From assembly GCF_001949145.1 (NCBI RefSeq), contig NW_019091439.1:618013-682012 (forward strand): 64,000 nt of DNA, read 5' to 3'. Positions 13,101 through 28,100 of the stretch are shown here, piece after piece (positions within the stretch are counted from its first letter, which is position 1; every line of letters starts with the position of its first letter). Both the position numbers and the translations under genes were made by a program. The notes beneath the pieces were generated by a model. It saw nothing but the letters and a program-made list of their open reading frames with translations. It made no database searches and was not told where the DNA came from. Origin of the DNA: Acanthaster planci (Eukaryota; Echinodermata; Asteroidea; Valvatida; Acanthasteridae).

Positions 13101-16100
13101 CAGTGAAACGGAAGCGACGACATAAAGCAACGCGTCACAACGCAAGAGAGCTACCGTGCCGTTGCGTCGTGCCGTTGTACCACGCTCTAAAGAGGCCTGT
13201 AATGTTTCGTAATTAGTTTACCAAATTTGAAAAAGTGAACTACCTTCGCCTCAGTGCTAGGCGTTAAATTCCCCCTTTTGCTACAATGGCACATCAAGTG
13301 TAAGCTTATTACTGCTATCCAGGACGTTAAGTTGCATTAGCAGAATTAACAGCAACCTCTGGCTTACAAAGCCTGATCATTAACACGAAGGATTTCTTGT
13401 GAAGAATACTGGTTCCATGGAAAAGGACTAATGTTCAGAGCGACGTTTACGTTTGCGTAACCGCTTTGCTTACTGAGGACCCAGGACATTAAAAAAAGTC
13501 ACACACTAGCATGACAGTGTTGTATGCACAACGTTTTGCAGTTACAACCTCTGTCGCTCTAACGTATGAAGTAAGACATTGTAAAAGGTACAAGGTTTCA
13601 TTGTAACATGCAAGGTACCCATGAGTCAAACTCTCTGTGCAAAACACGTGTCTCGCAAAAGTGATTGTCGCTTTACAAGTTGATTGTGATTCATAGCTGA
13701 ATGAGATACGTCATCATTTTTCTTGCAGCTGAGGTTGGTACCGTCATCCAGTTTGGGAAGTCAACAAAGAGAGTTATGGATTCTAATATGATTGGACAAT
13801 ATGGGAATGGTTTGAAATCGTAAGTTTTCTGGAAATCAATGAGCTTTTGTGTCCCATTGTTAACCTCTGTTATTCAGGGTGTTTGTAAATATAATTGTGC
13901 ATCACAACATTTAACAATTTCACACTGTACTTTGATCATTTATCATAAATTTTATCATTTAGTTTAGAACTTTTCTTAATATAGGTGACAATGGACACAA
14001 GTACATTTTTTCTCTCCTATTCAGAGGTGCAATGCGAATTGGAAAAGACTTCATACTCTTCACCAAACAGGGTGCAACAATGAGCTGTCTATTCTTGTCC
14101 CGCACATTCCATGAAGAAGAAAAGATCGAGGAAGTCATTGTGCCCATGCCATCATTCGAGAAGAATACAAGGCACCCATTCGGACAGAGTTCAGAGGAGA
14201 AGCAAAGGGTATGCTGAAACTAATGGATGTTTATGTTACTAAATTACCGTTATATGTTACTATGATATATATTTTGGATAACTATATCCTTATCCTGATT
14301 GTGACGACGTATGCAGAAACAAGTACATATATAGGAAGCTGCAGTTAAAGGAGATGCATGAGACTATAGTATAAGTATATACATGTAACGTATGTGTGTT
14401 TTCTTACCGGTAAATTCGAATTTTATTTGCTTTTTAAGCAGTTCATCGTTTCTTGCTCCAATGGGCTAGTTCAGTATTAAAAAAGCCATGGTCCTTTGGG
14501 AACAAAGCGCACGTGAGTCGGCATGTGTAGCCTCTCTGATAGGACAGACTATTGCACGCCCGTGTATCTGTTCCCGAATAACCTCGCACTAGGCATGCGC
14601 TCTTGAAATACCGAACTGGCTCGTTAAATGAGTAAGAAATGCTTAATTTATGCACGATTACCATATTAGAATTAGAATGGCATGGACACTCATTTCACAC
14701 TGGAACATTCTAACTACATGTTGAAGTATATCCGCTTTTTATTATGTGGTCACAGCACAAGATTGAAATGGATTTGATTTACAAGTACTCGCCATTTAAA
14801 ACTGAAGAGGACTTCTTTGCCCAGTTTGATCGCATAGATGGTGACTCTGGTAAGTTTTCATTATTGTTTGCGGTAATGTGTACATGCACCTGCTTGTTTC
14901 TATGAGTGCACTTGTATAACCCGAAAAATCTAGGTATAACTCAAAAACATCGCTCTTGTGGTTTATAACTATCAACTTGAGAAAAGATTTTTTGAAATCT
15001 ACACAGAAATGATCTTTTAATGAAAATTACGGTGTGTCACTTTCATGATTGGAAGATGCATGGATATATGCAACAATGAAATTTCTTTGTGTTCTGGGAT
15101 GATGTTGAAAGGGAAACTCTATCTGTGAATAAAACAATCGTAAAATTTGAGTCCACCAGAGCGAGGATGTTATGTGGCATTGTTAGCCGACGTTTAACGA
15201 ATCTGTGGACGAGCATTGTACAGCATACAGATGATTTTTGCCGGACTCCACAAGCATAATATGCATCTCTTGTTTCTGTAGTGCTTATTTGATGGATTGA
15301 CTACGCAGAATAAATGGTTATATACCTTTATTGCTTCATATACTGACATTAGATAAAAATGTCATCAAACTCTCTCCGCATATCTGTATCTACGGATGAC
15401 TTATTTCTGTCCAAAGTTTCAGATGTTTATTCGTAAAGCCATATGCACGAATTTGGTAAGGTTTAAGTTCCTGAACAATGTGAAAATAGAACTTGCCTCA
15501 GATAAATATGACGATAATTTTGACCTTCCGATTTGTTTAAAAGGAACCCTAGTAATAATTTATCACATGAAGCTGATGGATAACGGAGAAACGGAGTTGG
15601 ATGTAACTACTGATGCCAGCGATATTCTGTTGGCGGGAGCCGTGTCTGCTGCGGGAGTGCCGGACGATAGGTAGAAATAACTATACATAAAATAACTTGC
15701 TCTATATATATCAGTTTGATATAGCTTAAAATGGTGTGTTGGTGGATTACGATGCCTGTGCATGTTCGCAAAAGGAATCGATCTAGAGTTTAAATATTAT
15801 GCAAGCATCGCTAAGAATTTACCGCTCCAGAAGGGTTCGATACCAACAATGGAGCTTTGATATCTCACATAAGGTTTGGCAGTAGCCATTTCCCACACCA
15901 AAACTGGAAACACTTTAACTGCTGCAAACAGGTTTTTTGAATTATCGTCGGTGATGTTTAGTGTGTTAAAATGAACCGAAATTCGTGGAAATTGCACAAA
16001 TTGCATCAATTTTATTATAGTGGCTTTTGATGTACGCTAACAAATCATATTTCAATTAACTTCCAGTCTGGTGCCAGAAAGGCAATCCTTTCGAGCCTAT

Positions 16101-19100
16101 ACTTCCATCCTTTATGCTGAACCCAAAATGAAAATCTACATCCAAGGTCACAAGGTACACACCAGACGGCTTGCCTACACACTGTACAAACCAAAGTGAG
16201 TTAATTTGGTCAGTTTTTCCATACAACGCAATTGTGTCGTAAATGCTTTCTCGGGGTGGTGTAAAGCTCTGTTTGTGGATGTTAGTGCGTTCATTTAAGT
16301 GTAACTAAATATGTTTAATTTATATACAAATTACTGGGAATTACCTGAGTATATTCCTCAAGACCTGTCTTTATAAAATGGGTGACATTGGGGCTAATGT
16401 TCCGTTTATGAGATAGTTAAATGACAACAGACCAGTTTTTTCGTTTCTTTGGCTATGTTGTTGTGGGTCCCTTGTATGAATGAAATATTGTGATTGAACT
16501 GTAAGTTTGTCTATGACTATTTTAGTTGTAACTGTGTGTTGGAACAGAACCTGTATAAATGAACTTTTCGCTTTAGGTTCAAGTAAAAAAGAAAAGTGCA
16601 CATAAATGCGTGGTCTGAGTGTTTGGGAATGTTATCTGATAATTCTACATTTGCGTAACTATTTGAAATGCAAGTGGAGTGTTACTGATCATGTAGTTGC
16701 TACAACATATTGTACTCGTTCCCCCATGCACACCGGCATCGCTGCCACATGGTCTTGTGATCATTTGTCCCGTACTCGGTTGTTAACTTTCAATTTTGCT
16801 GGCTATTAGGGTGAAGCTTGTGCGGACAATGTACATGTAATTACCTCATTATTTCCTCAAAAAGGTCAGCATTTTAAAATTTGTTTCAGGTATTATAATA
16901 CATGAAAGTTGTTGCGGTTTGATTAATTTTATTCAACGTACCAAATTCACAAATTGATTCTAAAGTGAAAGGAATTCTCTTTTTTTAAATTCAATTGTGT
17001 ACAACTCTTTGATCACCCAACTACAGTGCATACTGAGTCAGCTTATCCCTCTCACAGGTTGAGAAAAACCGTTTTATATTTGAAAACTTCTCGATTAATT
17101 CATTACACCAAGGCTATACAAGTACACGTCTACACGATTTAAAACGAGGTCAGAAATGAAGGCTACAGAGGCAGTCCATCAAGCTAAAGTTGGTGAGTTC
17201 AAATCAGAAGTGTCATCTGTATGAATATATATAAAAATATAATACCAGAAAATTAATATAGGAATACTTTGTACTTCACACCTATAGTCCATCAGTTCTC
17301 TAAACTCTTCTGCTTGCCGCAGAGGCATTGACGTAACATATAGAGCGAACCAAACAGCACATTGAACATTGTGTATTTCTTGTTTTTGTTACTTTATAAT
17401 AATCTGTCAACTTATATATTTGTACTGTTACTGTTTACTTTTCCTGATCTTCACCAATATGGCAATAAGGGTCATATTGAAAATGAAATTGAACATATCA
17501 CAGAACAAAAGCGTCCATTGATAAACGCAAGTCAGCCTTAAGCCTGGTTTCCATATCGACGTGAGAAATGCAGAGAGCAACGCAATCAAGACGCAAACTT
17601 CAACGCAGACAAATGGAAACATGTCAAATGGAAGTACCGCCGATAACGCAAACCAGCCCCAGACGGATCGGCAAAGTTGAGCCTGGTTCAACTTGCCGAC
17701 TGTCTGCATTGAGTCGCTGAGTAGGCCTATACAAACACACACCCATGGCATGACGGGCGTACAACGCTATTTTCTCGCTTAGTACCACCCATTTTGTCCA
17801 TTTTCTCCTTTTAACTCGCATATGCAGCCTCATTTGTCAATAAAATAGCTGGCCATTAACTGGCAAACTATATCAAACTAGAGTGTCAGTTTGCTTCGAG
17901 AGGCAACATTGCAGCCTAAAAAGGGCATCTTTTGCAAAAATTATCCGAGTTTGGCACGCCGTTTCGTTTGATTTTTTTGGTGGAATGAAGTCGCGCCGTG
18001 TCTCTTTCGGGAATGTTTGCGTCCTCACGTCTTGTGGACCGTTTGCGTAAATACTGTAAGCTGCCTTCGACAGGTCGACTTAAAATATCGGTACTTTGGC
18101 TGTAAGTTAATTACTAATTCTACATGTTGCAGTGCAACGCCGCTACAACGAACAAAACAGGGTCCACCCATAATGATATGTATTGGTCTTTTGGAAAAGC
18201 GAATATCTGTCGCCGATGCACGCGAAACGGCCCCTTTAAATGCTTGTGACCTGTGTCTGCGAATTTGTCTACGTTGGAATATTTTGCCAACACTTCCAAT
18301 TTTAACTTCAAAATATCAAGTCATAGTTAAATAACACTAAACATCGACATTCATGCACTTTGTTCAATGTGTGTTCTTTTCCTTGATATTTCAACTCGCG
18401 GGTAGTTCCCACAGGAAGCCTTATCGCGGAGAAAGTTTCCCCAGTCAAATAAATCTTATATGACATGCAGCGTTGTAACACTGGTTTTCGCTCCTGAATT
18501 AGAACTAGAATGGATGGGTCCGAAATCGCTCTATTTGTACTTGACCCACTATTAATTTTGTTCGAAGCCGGCAACGTACGAAATGTTAGGAAAGCGTTGC
18601 TGACAATCGAAATGAGCAAAACATTTTACTAAGATTTCAGTGAGTTGGGTCGCGGAAGCTGATCTGTTCACCTGTGCACCCGCCGTTTAATGATTCTTCG
18701 AGGTACAGATCCTTGCCTAAGTAGGCTGTACCGATGACACGAAGTAAGATTTGCCGCATTTGAGAGGCGCACTTGCGGACTGTGTCGCATGTTGGCCGTT
18801 GCCTTCGAGAGGACGATTCTACTTAGCTTCCGAGTCGTTATCATCAGATCTAAAATACTTCTTTTCGTTTAAAACAAATTTTGGTCCTAAACATATTTCT
18901 TTTCATTTAAAACAGATTTTAATGTTTGGTAAAAGTGTGTGGAGATTTTGGGAGCTAGGGGGAATGTTGGTGGACGCAATTGTCCGATTTGTACTCAATA
19001 TAGCCAACAAAGGTAAATATATATCGATCCATGCTCATGTTCGAAATAAATTTCTCTTTTCACTCTGTACAGGAACCTGGTATGTAACTGATATTTAATT

Positions 19101-22100
19101 CCAAGTAGGCAATTTTTTCAAGTCCAAGTCAAGTCACAAGTCAATTTTTGCAAGTCCAAGTCAGGTCACAAGTCAAAAACTGATAGTTAAGTCAAGTCAC
19201 GAGTCCCAGAAAAAGCAACTCTAGTCTTACTGGAGTCCAAGTCAATTGACTCGAGTCTACAACTCTGCTTCCAAGCTTAACAGAATGAAAACTATTTCTG
19301 TTTTAATGATCGACGCACGTTACACATGTTTGGGCATGTATCTGAAGTTTTATTTAATCTACGCGAACTTTCAAACAAACATTTCTTGAAGAGCCCCTAA
19401 GTTGTTTTTAATTTGAGCGAATGCGAATTTTTAACGTCTCGGCAAAAATTTGCTCTGCAAATTTGCAAAGGTTTTGGCATGCATAAGTTTCGATTAATAG
19501 TTCTAGACGCCAATTTCGCGTTTCATGCTTATTTTGTCAGCAACATTATAAGCCAACCTTAATAGAATTTAAAATGGAACGAGAACACATGCACCTGGGC
19601 AAAGTTAAAACACGTTTTCGTGGTTTATTAAGCAGCCGTTAGCTTCTTGCAGTTAGCTGTCAGTTTAGAAAGCTTCAAGTTAAAATCTTTATTTTCATAG
19701 AGATCTTGGAGTTGTATTCAGAGATATTTGTGAATATTTATATTAGCAACCAGGTCTGTTTGACGTTACACGTGCATCCAATACCTTGTCGACTGAGACC
19801 TACATTGAAAAGAACGACATCACAACAATCATTTCTGTTTGATGCATCTTATGATTCTGCAAAAGGATAGTACCAGTTCTATCTTGGAGAATTCCGAGAT
19901 GAATGAATATGTGGGAATGGCTATCTTTCCACTGATGGAATTCATATTGTGAACCTTCAGATATCTTAAGTTCTGAAACACGCGAGGTGGAGAGAATGTT
20001 CTCTGCTGTTGTACTGTGCAGGTTCTACAAGTTTGTATATGCACATTTGTAAGTATGCATACAGATATTTGTGAAACTCTCGTCATTTTTGTAGCCGACA
20101 TGTAATTGTTTTTAAATCTTTGTAGCCAATGAAAAAGCCAGAGAAGCTGAGAGTAAAGCTCGGGATCTGGAGAAGAAGCATGGACAGGGAGGACCAAAGG
20201 ACAAAAGGGTTGGTTGAAACGTTTGTCAACTTAATACACTTTTATTATTGGTGTGACTGGTTTACAACATGTATTGGCATAGGGTAACTGCCACGTCTAA
20301 AATTAAACGTTTCTTCATTTTTCCCAATAGACCTCTATCATTGGGCAGCCAATCTGCTTTTCTACCATTAAAAACAATGTAACCAAAGTGAGACTGGAGG
20401 GAAAAATATCTTGTTCCTTTTTATCAATATTTGAAGTTGTATGACTACGTGAATTGCCAAATGGTCTTCGGACAACAAGACAAACATGGCAGCATATATA
20501 AAGGTCTGCAGGGAGAACTGGTCGCACGAAACTGATCATGGAATGACACTTGTGTAAAATGAGAAATAAAGTGGTGTGTCATAAAAGACATTGTACAAAG
20601 TTCCATCTCAATTTGAAGACGTCATATTGTTTTTATACAGGCCATGACGAGACAGGCGCAAACAGTGGCCTTTGAACTCAGACAACTTGCCAATATTCGG
20701 AAAAAGATCGCAGAGAAGCAACAGAAATCATTGAAAGAACCAAAGACAATCAACTTCCATTTTGGCATCAACCTTAGCAATCGAAGATACGACGGTGTAT
20801 TCATCTACAATTGTGGAAGATTGATCAAAATGTATGAAAGAGTTGGACCTCAAGTCGATGGTGGAGTGTAAGTTCAATATTGAAATTAAAAGATAATTTG
20901 TTTCCCTCACTTGTTGACAGTGGAAAAAAGATGAACTTATGATTTAAAAATTAGCAGTCTCCATTATGTGAACTTCATTAAGTGATGTATAACAACACTC
21001 CCATTCATCTAGCTTTGGTACATCATACAATTTAAGAAGTAATGATGTGTATTGGGTAACTTAACCAGTTGTCTGTTTTGATGTTTGGAATAGGCAATGC
21101 AGTGGAGTTGTTGGTTTTGTTGATGTGCCATACCTAGTGCTAGAACCTACACACAACAAGCAAGACTTTGCTGATGCCAAAGAGTATAGGCATTTACTGA
21201 AGGCAATGGGAGAGCATATGGTCCAGTATTGGAAGGATATTAACGTCGGTGTGTATGGAATATGATTATAAATCAAGCTAACTGATGTGCGTATATGCTA
21301 GGGTTATTCTTTATGGGATTATTAAAGTTTTTGAATTAATAGAACCATTCCTTCAATTTGCATGTGATTTTTAATTAATTAATTAATAGTGAAAAATCAG
21401 CACATGCTCACCTTGTCCAAAATTGCATTGACGCTTTTAAGTTGGTTTACATTTACCCTTTCTACATGGTGGTTAGTTGGTGCATTAGTTTGTCTTAATC
21501 ATTTTGTTGAAAGTACACATTTTGAAGGAAATTTTACAAAATTTCTATTCATGATAATTTCAAAATCTTCATTTCAGAGCTCATGAAGCCTATAAAAAGA
21601 AAATTGCAGCAAAACCTGCTAGATTGTTTCATCTCAAATTTTTTAGTTTTATCATCTCACAATGCACATTTTAATTGTAAATACTTATAGTATTGTACAT
21701 TTGTTTGTGTTGTTAAACGACAGGCCTACATGTAAATTATTTCAAATATTTGCGTTAGACCTGCTTTGGTGTAATCAACATCAATGGCTTTTTTCTAACA
21801 TTTGTATTTACAGCTTCACTAGGTGTGACTAAGTTTTGGGAAAACTTTGGATATGTCAGTCAAAATTGGAAGGACCCACCATCAGAAGATCCAAAATTTG
21901 TCCGGAAGAGAGCAATGCAGACATCAGTTTTGGTTCAGTGTGGTAGGTTGTGTATCTGATAACATGTATACATTATGTCATATAATAAAGGTACATTATT
22001 TCCAGTACTTTTACTTGACGTCAATATCTGGACTCTTCAGTTGACATTTGAACAGCCTAATTTCTAAGTGTTATTTGAAGAGTGGTAGCCAAGGAAGTAC

Positions 22101-25100
22101 ACATTGTATCCTCTTTTGTGAAGAAGTGTTTCCTCTGAAAAGAGCTGATGGTGAGAGGAGTTGGTCTTCAAGAGAGTGCTGGTTAGAAAGAAGCTGGTAC
22201 GTGTATGTTGGGAATAGTGGGGTCATGCAGGTTTGGAGTTGAGGATGAAGGATGCTAGGTGCTGGGACTTGTATCCCAAAGGATAGTTGATGTCTGAGGA
22301 AGGTATCCTTCCTTGTTGGTTCATTGGAGTGTGTCAGTCATTGGTTGGTTGTTTGGGTGGAGCTAATGTGTTGCTGAGACTGATCTTGATGGCTCCTCTG
22401 AAGCTACAAAGTGCCTTAATCAGTAGTTTCTTGGGCAGTGAGTCGGGCTTGGTTCCAGTGGATACAGTGGCCTTGATCGTGGGAAGGATTTATGATGACA
22501 GACTTTTCAGTCTCTCCTGTGTCAAGTACTTGATGTTTCTTATGGTGGTTGATAACGTTTCAGCCAATTTTGTCGTTGACTATCTTGTCACCTGCCTTTG
22601 GTGAGGTGTCTTGCTTGCCCTTTTTGTTATATGCGGGTTTTGATTTTGTTGTGGCTGTGTGGTGAACTTGAACTGGATGGCTTGGCTGAAGATGTGCTGA
22701 GGCTTTGGGACAGGTGGCCTGTGCTGGGAAGGTTGACAATTGCCCTATGTCCTGATGGTTCTAGTAATGGGCTGATGATGGGTTTAAGGTCACATCAGTG
22801 TATCTGTTTTGATGTGGTGGAGTTCTTTTGGTGACGAGTGTCATGTAGGCTCATTGTGGCTCTGACTGCTGCCTTGAAACAGAAATGATGATGCCATGGA
22901 GGCACTGCATAGTGTGTCTACCTTTATTTAGGTTATTTCTCTTTTGATCTAAATTATGTCTACCCTTTGTGTGAAAAACTATTTATATAATACCATCTGT
23001 GACAACATTACAGTCCCTGGTGTGTAATTTGCAATGTGTGCATTCACAATGCTTCAGCCAGTAAAGTAGCGGGGGGGGGGCTGCAAAGTGGCAGTGGGAT
23101 GGAGATTTTTAAAGCAAATTTGGGATGCACCTAAAGCTAAATGTGGATGCTCATATAAAATTGGGCAGTGAGAATTGGCTAAATGGGATGAAAGTTGTAA
23201 ATTGGAATGGGCAGACAAAATCCTGGCTATGCACTTTCCACACTTTCCAGGGGTATAACTGGGGTGAAATTTCTGAGGGGGCACTACAAGCATATTATTT
23301 GGAGCTTGTGCATAGACTGTACTTTTAACATTTTAATTGGGAGGCACAGGATAAGGGGACATAAACTTCCATAGGAGATGGGGAGCACACCCCTAATTAT
23401 TACGCCAGTGACTTCTGCCCTCTAAAGGAAGGGGTTCAAACTGTGCTTCCATTGGAAAACTCGTGTTCCTGCAGCCCCAATCAGCAGGACATGAATCTTG
23501 ATCCCTGGAAAAATTCATGTCTTAAAGTTCCAGTTACTGAGCATACTGTACTACATACAGTTTGGACGTTCAGAATTGAATCACAATAATACAGCCCTCT
23601 CTCATCATGAGAAACACATGAGAAATGAAGAATGCACCACTTTACAATAAGCAACATTGGTACTCACAGAGCTCGTATACAGTCTTAAATATCAATAAAT
23701 ACATTTAGTCATGTAGAGCCAAAGGAGGAAGTAAATAAAAAAAGCCAATGGATATTAAGTTAAGGACAGATGTACATGTATGTAAGATGAATGAGGCATG
23801 ATGATAGTTTGGTGCAATATTCTACGCTAGTGTAAATTGTTGTTGTGCATGTTTGTTCAGTAAATTATGTTAATTGGGTTTATTTTCATACCATTAATTC
23901 ATTTACAGGATTTACACATTTATATTCAACTTACAATTTGTTTTCCATTGTTATAAAAATGCTTGCATATAATGATTGTGCTTTTTTTTACTAATTTCAT
24001 AAGATGCTTGTTTGAAGTGGAGGATCATACCGTTTTCCAGCAGTAACATCAACCGCGTATTCCCTGATGATTGGCAGTGCAGTATGAATCCGGACAGCAC
24101 ACACAACAGGTCTAATAACCTTCCATAGTTGCTGGTTGTTTTCTGTCCTGCTTAGATGTCTAGCTTACCCATATTAAGACTTGTCATTGAGAAATTAAAT
24201 CTCAGTACGATAACATCAATCGTGACTGTTTGACATGCAAGCTTAGATTGAAGGAGTTGCAATGTTGAGGATTTGGGATCAAATTTAAGTGATATAGGCT
24301 GGGTTGAAGACTGGATTGGGCTTTTGAAGATAATATTTGCTGGTTTTGAGGGTTTTGTCCGCATATGGTAATAAGTTTGACTGACATTACTCCAAATCAA
24401 GTTCTATATATTATAGTTATCGCCTTTGTGGTACAGTCATCACTTGGTTGACCCCTAATACGCTCAACTGCATCATTTCATTATACTCATGAATGCAATA
24501 CTGATCCTGTTAATATGCATTAGGCCCTACCAGCAACATTTTGTGTCTGTTCACATGCTCATGTACCATATCAACAGCTGCAGAACGATTCTCAAAGGGG
24601 GGGGAGGGAATTTGTTAATTAGTTAGACCATCAGGCATTAAAGGACCTTCCAAAAGTGTGGGGGGCCTCCCTTCTACTGTCACTGCCATGTTATTTCATA
24701 AGTATACGAATGGCCATGTACAGAATCATGGAATTCATGACATTAATTATCTGAACCGAAGTCCCAGTTTGCAGAAAACTTCCATTAGATGTGCTTGATA
24801 CATGAAGAAAGAACAGAACTTAGTCATACCTGCTAGGAAATGAGGAGAAACAACCAAAACCCAAAAGCAAAAATGATAAGAATGAAACTGCAGAGAGACT
24901 GGGAGCATGCAATAGCTTCATGCAGAGTGCCGATCATGGCACCTTGTGGTGAAAGGTTTCCCATTGTTCATTTACTTCAGGTGCTCAAGTGCAGAACAAA
25001 AGGTTCCCATTGCATCAGGTGTGTTCAAGAAGGAAGTCAAGTCAGCTGAAGAGCAGAAGAAAGAGCTTCTGGAGGTTTGATTATAATTTTTTTTTTTTAA

Positions 25101-28100
25101 CGTTTTCTCTTTTGAGGCTGTGTCCACCGTGACGTTCATAAATGTGTTATCATGCTTTGCAAATGCCATTGTTATTCTGATCATACATTTGTATTGCTCG
25201 TATCTTCAACATTAGAAACTAATTTGATACATGGCTGGATTGCAGTCATGTACATGTAATTGAGTTTGCACTTTACTTAGAAATTTGATCAGATTTAGTT
25301 ATTTCGGAGAAACTGAGAATCTGTTCCCATTGAATTTTTCCTTATAAAGAAAATAACCTATTAAGTTGTTAAAAATAAACAAACTTGAATATTTAGTGTG
25401 ATTGCCTTTGTTCGAATTGGTGTTGTTGTTATAACCATGGCTTTGTTACAAGAGGAGTTGAAAAAACAAAGGAAGCGACAAGAATTCCAGAAATTTACAT
25501 TCTTAAAATCTGTTCTTGATACAGTATTCTGTTATAACAGCATTCTTCATAACGGGAGTTGACTTGATTTCCTTTTGCATGTTTTTGCTCATCAGGACAT
25601 TAAGAAGAAACAGGAGAAGCTTGGGAAAATTGAGGTGAGAAGGTTTTAATGGTTTTGAACACTCTGGACAGAAGAGTCTTTTGAATGCTGTGTTCTTTTG
25701 TTGAGGTAGATGATTGTAATGGAAGTCAGAATCGAGGCTTTTATCTTAAGTGAGCAGATGGGAGGTATAGGATGGGATAAAAGTTGAATAGTTGTGATAA
25801 AACTATAATAAAGGCAAAATATCAAAAAGTGGTATTTGGATAATGGTAAGGTGTATGTGGCAATCATTTTACATGCAGTTGAGAATTAGATGCAGTCATT
25901 GTGTTTCAAAGAAGCCTCCAAACTTTGTTCTGTTCAGAATGACAGATGTGTCATGCTGATCCTCTTTTCTCTAGAGAGATGTGAAATGCTCATCCTGGTC
26001 GCACTTAAGCGATGATGAGGACTTTGAAGGAACTCACAAACACAGAGAAAGAAGAGTGAGGATGTGACATATTTTTACAAATCATAGCCTCATATTTCTG
26101 CTTTACAACCTCTGGCTCTTACATTCATTATTTCACTGAATAAGTCAGCGTTTTCCTCGGTTGTACTTGAGAAATGCAGAAGTGCTCAGTTTAAATGACC
26201 ATTCTTTGCTCTCATTGCCTTGCCCTGCAAATACTTTCCTAGTTATTATTTTTTAAATCTTTTGCTATTTCTTGCAGATGTTGGCCTCCTGCCTCTAACA
26301 TGCCTCACCATTTGTGGTTGGCTTTATTTAGCAGTGCTTTGCTGTATTTCTTCATCGACCTTGCTGTGCCATTTCACCTTCATGGAATTCTTTGCCATGA
26401 TAAATGTCACAAATATAAGTCAACAGTTCTTATAACTTGTTTTCATTTCTAGGCTCTCCATGATCAATCTACATAATTCATGGAACATCACTGTTCTTTC
26501 TCGATACATTTTCGTCCCTGCAAGTTCAAACCAAATTGTCTGGTTTGGCAGGATCACTGATCTGACTAACCCAATTATTTGCATACCTAGTTCATGACAG
26601 AGTTCATGCGATGAGTTTTTCTTCAAAACACTTTATACTTCCCTTATATATGTGCAAACTGTTTGTCATCCTTTTGGGTTAAGTGTAGTGTACTTTTGCA
26701 TTTAAAGCATTTAAACTTGCCCATGGTTTTTTGACAAATTGGGGCCCTGTTGCTGTAATGTCATTCTTGAAAGATGCCGTTCAGTTTACATGCATTCCCA
26801 TTCTAGTTGTGTTGCCAATATTTGCTGTTTGACAACATTCCTGAGAAAGGGTTGGTCGTTGACCTCTTGTCATGTGCGTATATGTACACAACAAACAAAT
26901 CACCAAAGCAAAGAAGGTGTGGGACAGCGAAATGCTAACAATTCCAACATTGTTTGTTCACAAATCAATGTAATTTTCAGGTTTTTCTGTCTCAAGTTAT
27001 GTCAGTCGAGTTGAGTGGCATCCCAGCTTTCTCATGAATATGGAAATTTATACTAGCATAAAAGCTAAGAAGGCTCTCTTGAACTAGCAAAGCAGAAATT
27101 GCGGAATGGTTGACTAAGACTCAAGTGGTGTATTTGCAAGGTTTGTAAATACAACTGCTATAAATCCTCACCAGTTTGCAGTTAGTTAACTTATGTGTCA
27201 GTGGAAGACAGTTGAGAATGTGCCGTTAGGTCACCCATTTTTTGCTGTGGACTTTTAAATTCATGTTTACATGGGAGAGGCCTGACAACCTTTTGTTCTA
27301 TTTTGGAGCATTTTGGTCTGAGAATTAATGGATAGGGAATAGTAGACACAGATGTTGGTGGCTTTTATTAAGTTGCAATTTTTTCCCTGCAGACTTCACT
27401 CCCGTCATCGACACCTCCAAAGCCCATCGGTAAAGCCTCACCTGTCCAAAGTTACAAGGAAAAGGTGCGTCTTGATGACCAAAGCCGACTATGATTGTGG
27501 AAGCCACACTTTGTGACCTTGGTTCACTTCATATTTAGCCAACATGGAAACTTTTAGCCAATGTACCAAAATTGCTAGTGCTAAGTGCCATCATTCACTG
27601 TACAGAGAAGTTTTAATGCTTCGTTGGTGCAGACATTTTAAGTTGGTAGGAGTGTTTGTAGAGCATAATGAAACTAGGTGGAATGGATTCCAAATGATGT
27701 TCTCTAAATATAGCGTGTAATTAAGAACAACATACACAAATAACATGAGACATACTTGTAATCATTAGTATGACATATGAAACAGCTATGATCAAAACTC
27801 TCATTTGTATTTAATATTGGCATATCAGCTTTGTTTACGCTCATGTCACAAAACATATGCAGATATGCAAATAGCTGTACAAAAGCCATACAAATCTGGA
27901 GTTTTCTGTACGTTTTTGCACAATATGGACATGACCAGTTGGTTTCACTTTGCAGAGTGAGTAAGCACTCTAGTAGCTAAATATACATGTAGTTCTGTGG
28001 TATTTGTGTGTTGAACAGCCTACATCCAGACCAGTTGGCAAAGCTGCCCCTGTGGTAAATCAACAGCAAAGCAGACGACCATCTACACAAACAACAGCCA

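Larger units (their letters stand above)
10047..13728 (+). other. Intron 4, with MITEs and an assembly gap
   Basis: A 3.7-kb intron. It contains a Tc1/mariner-type MITE (11340-11763), 695 unknown bases (12117-12811) and a foldback MITE (12823-13000). Open frames spanning the gap are artefacts of N bases. Confidence 0.8.

Noticed and set aside
22040-22834. Series of + strand frames in T/G-rich intron 14
   Set aside because: Composition bias keeps the frames open. Weak reverse-strand resemblance to a retroelement tail could not be supported.
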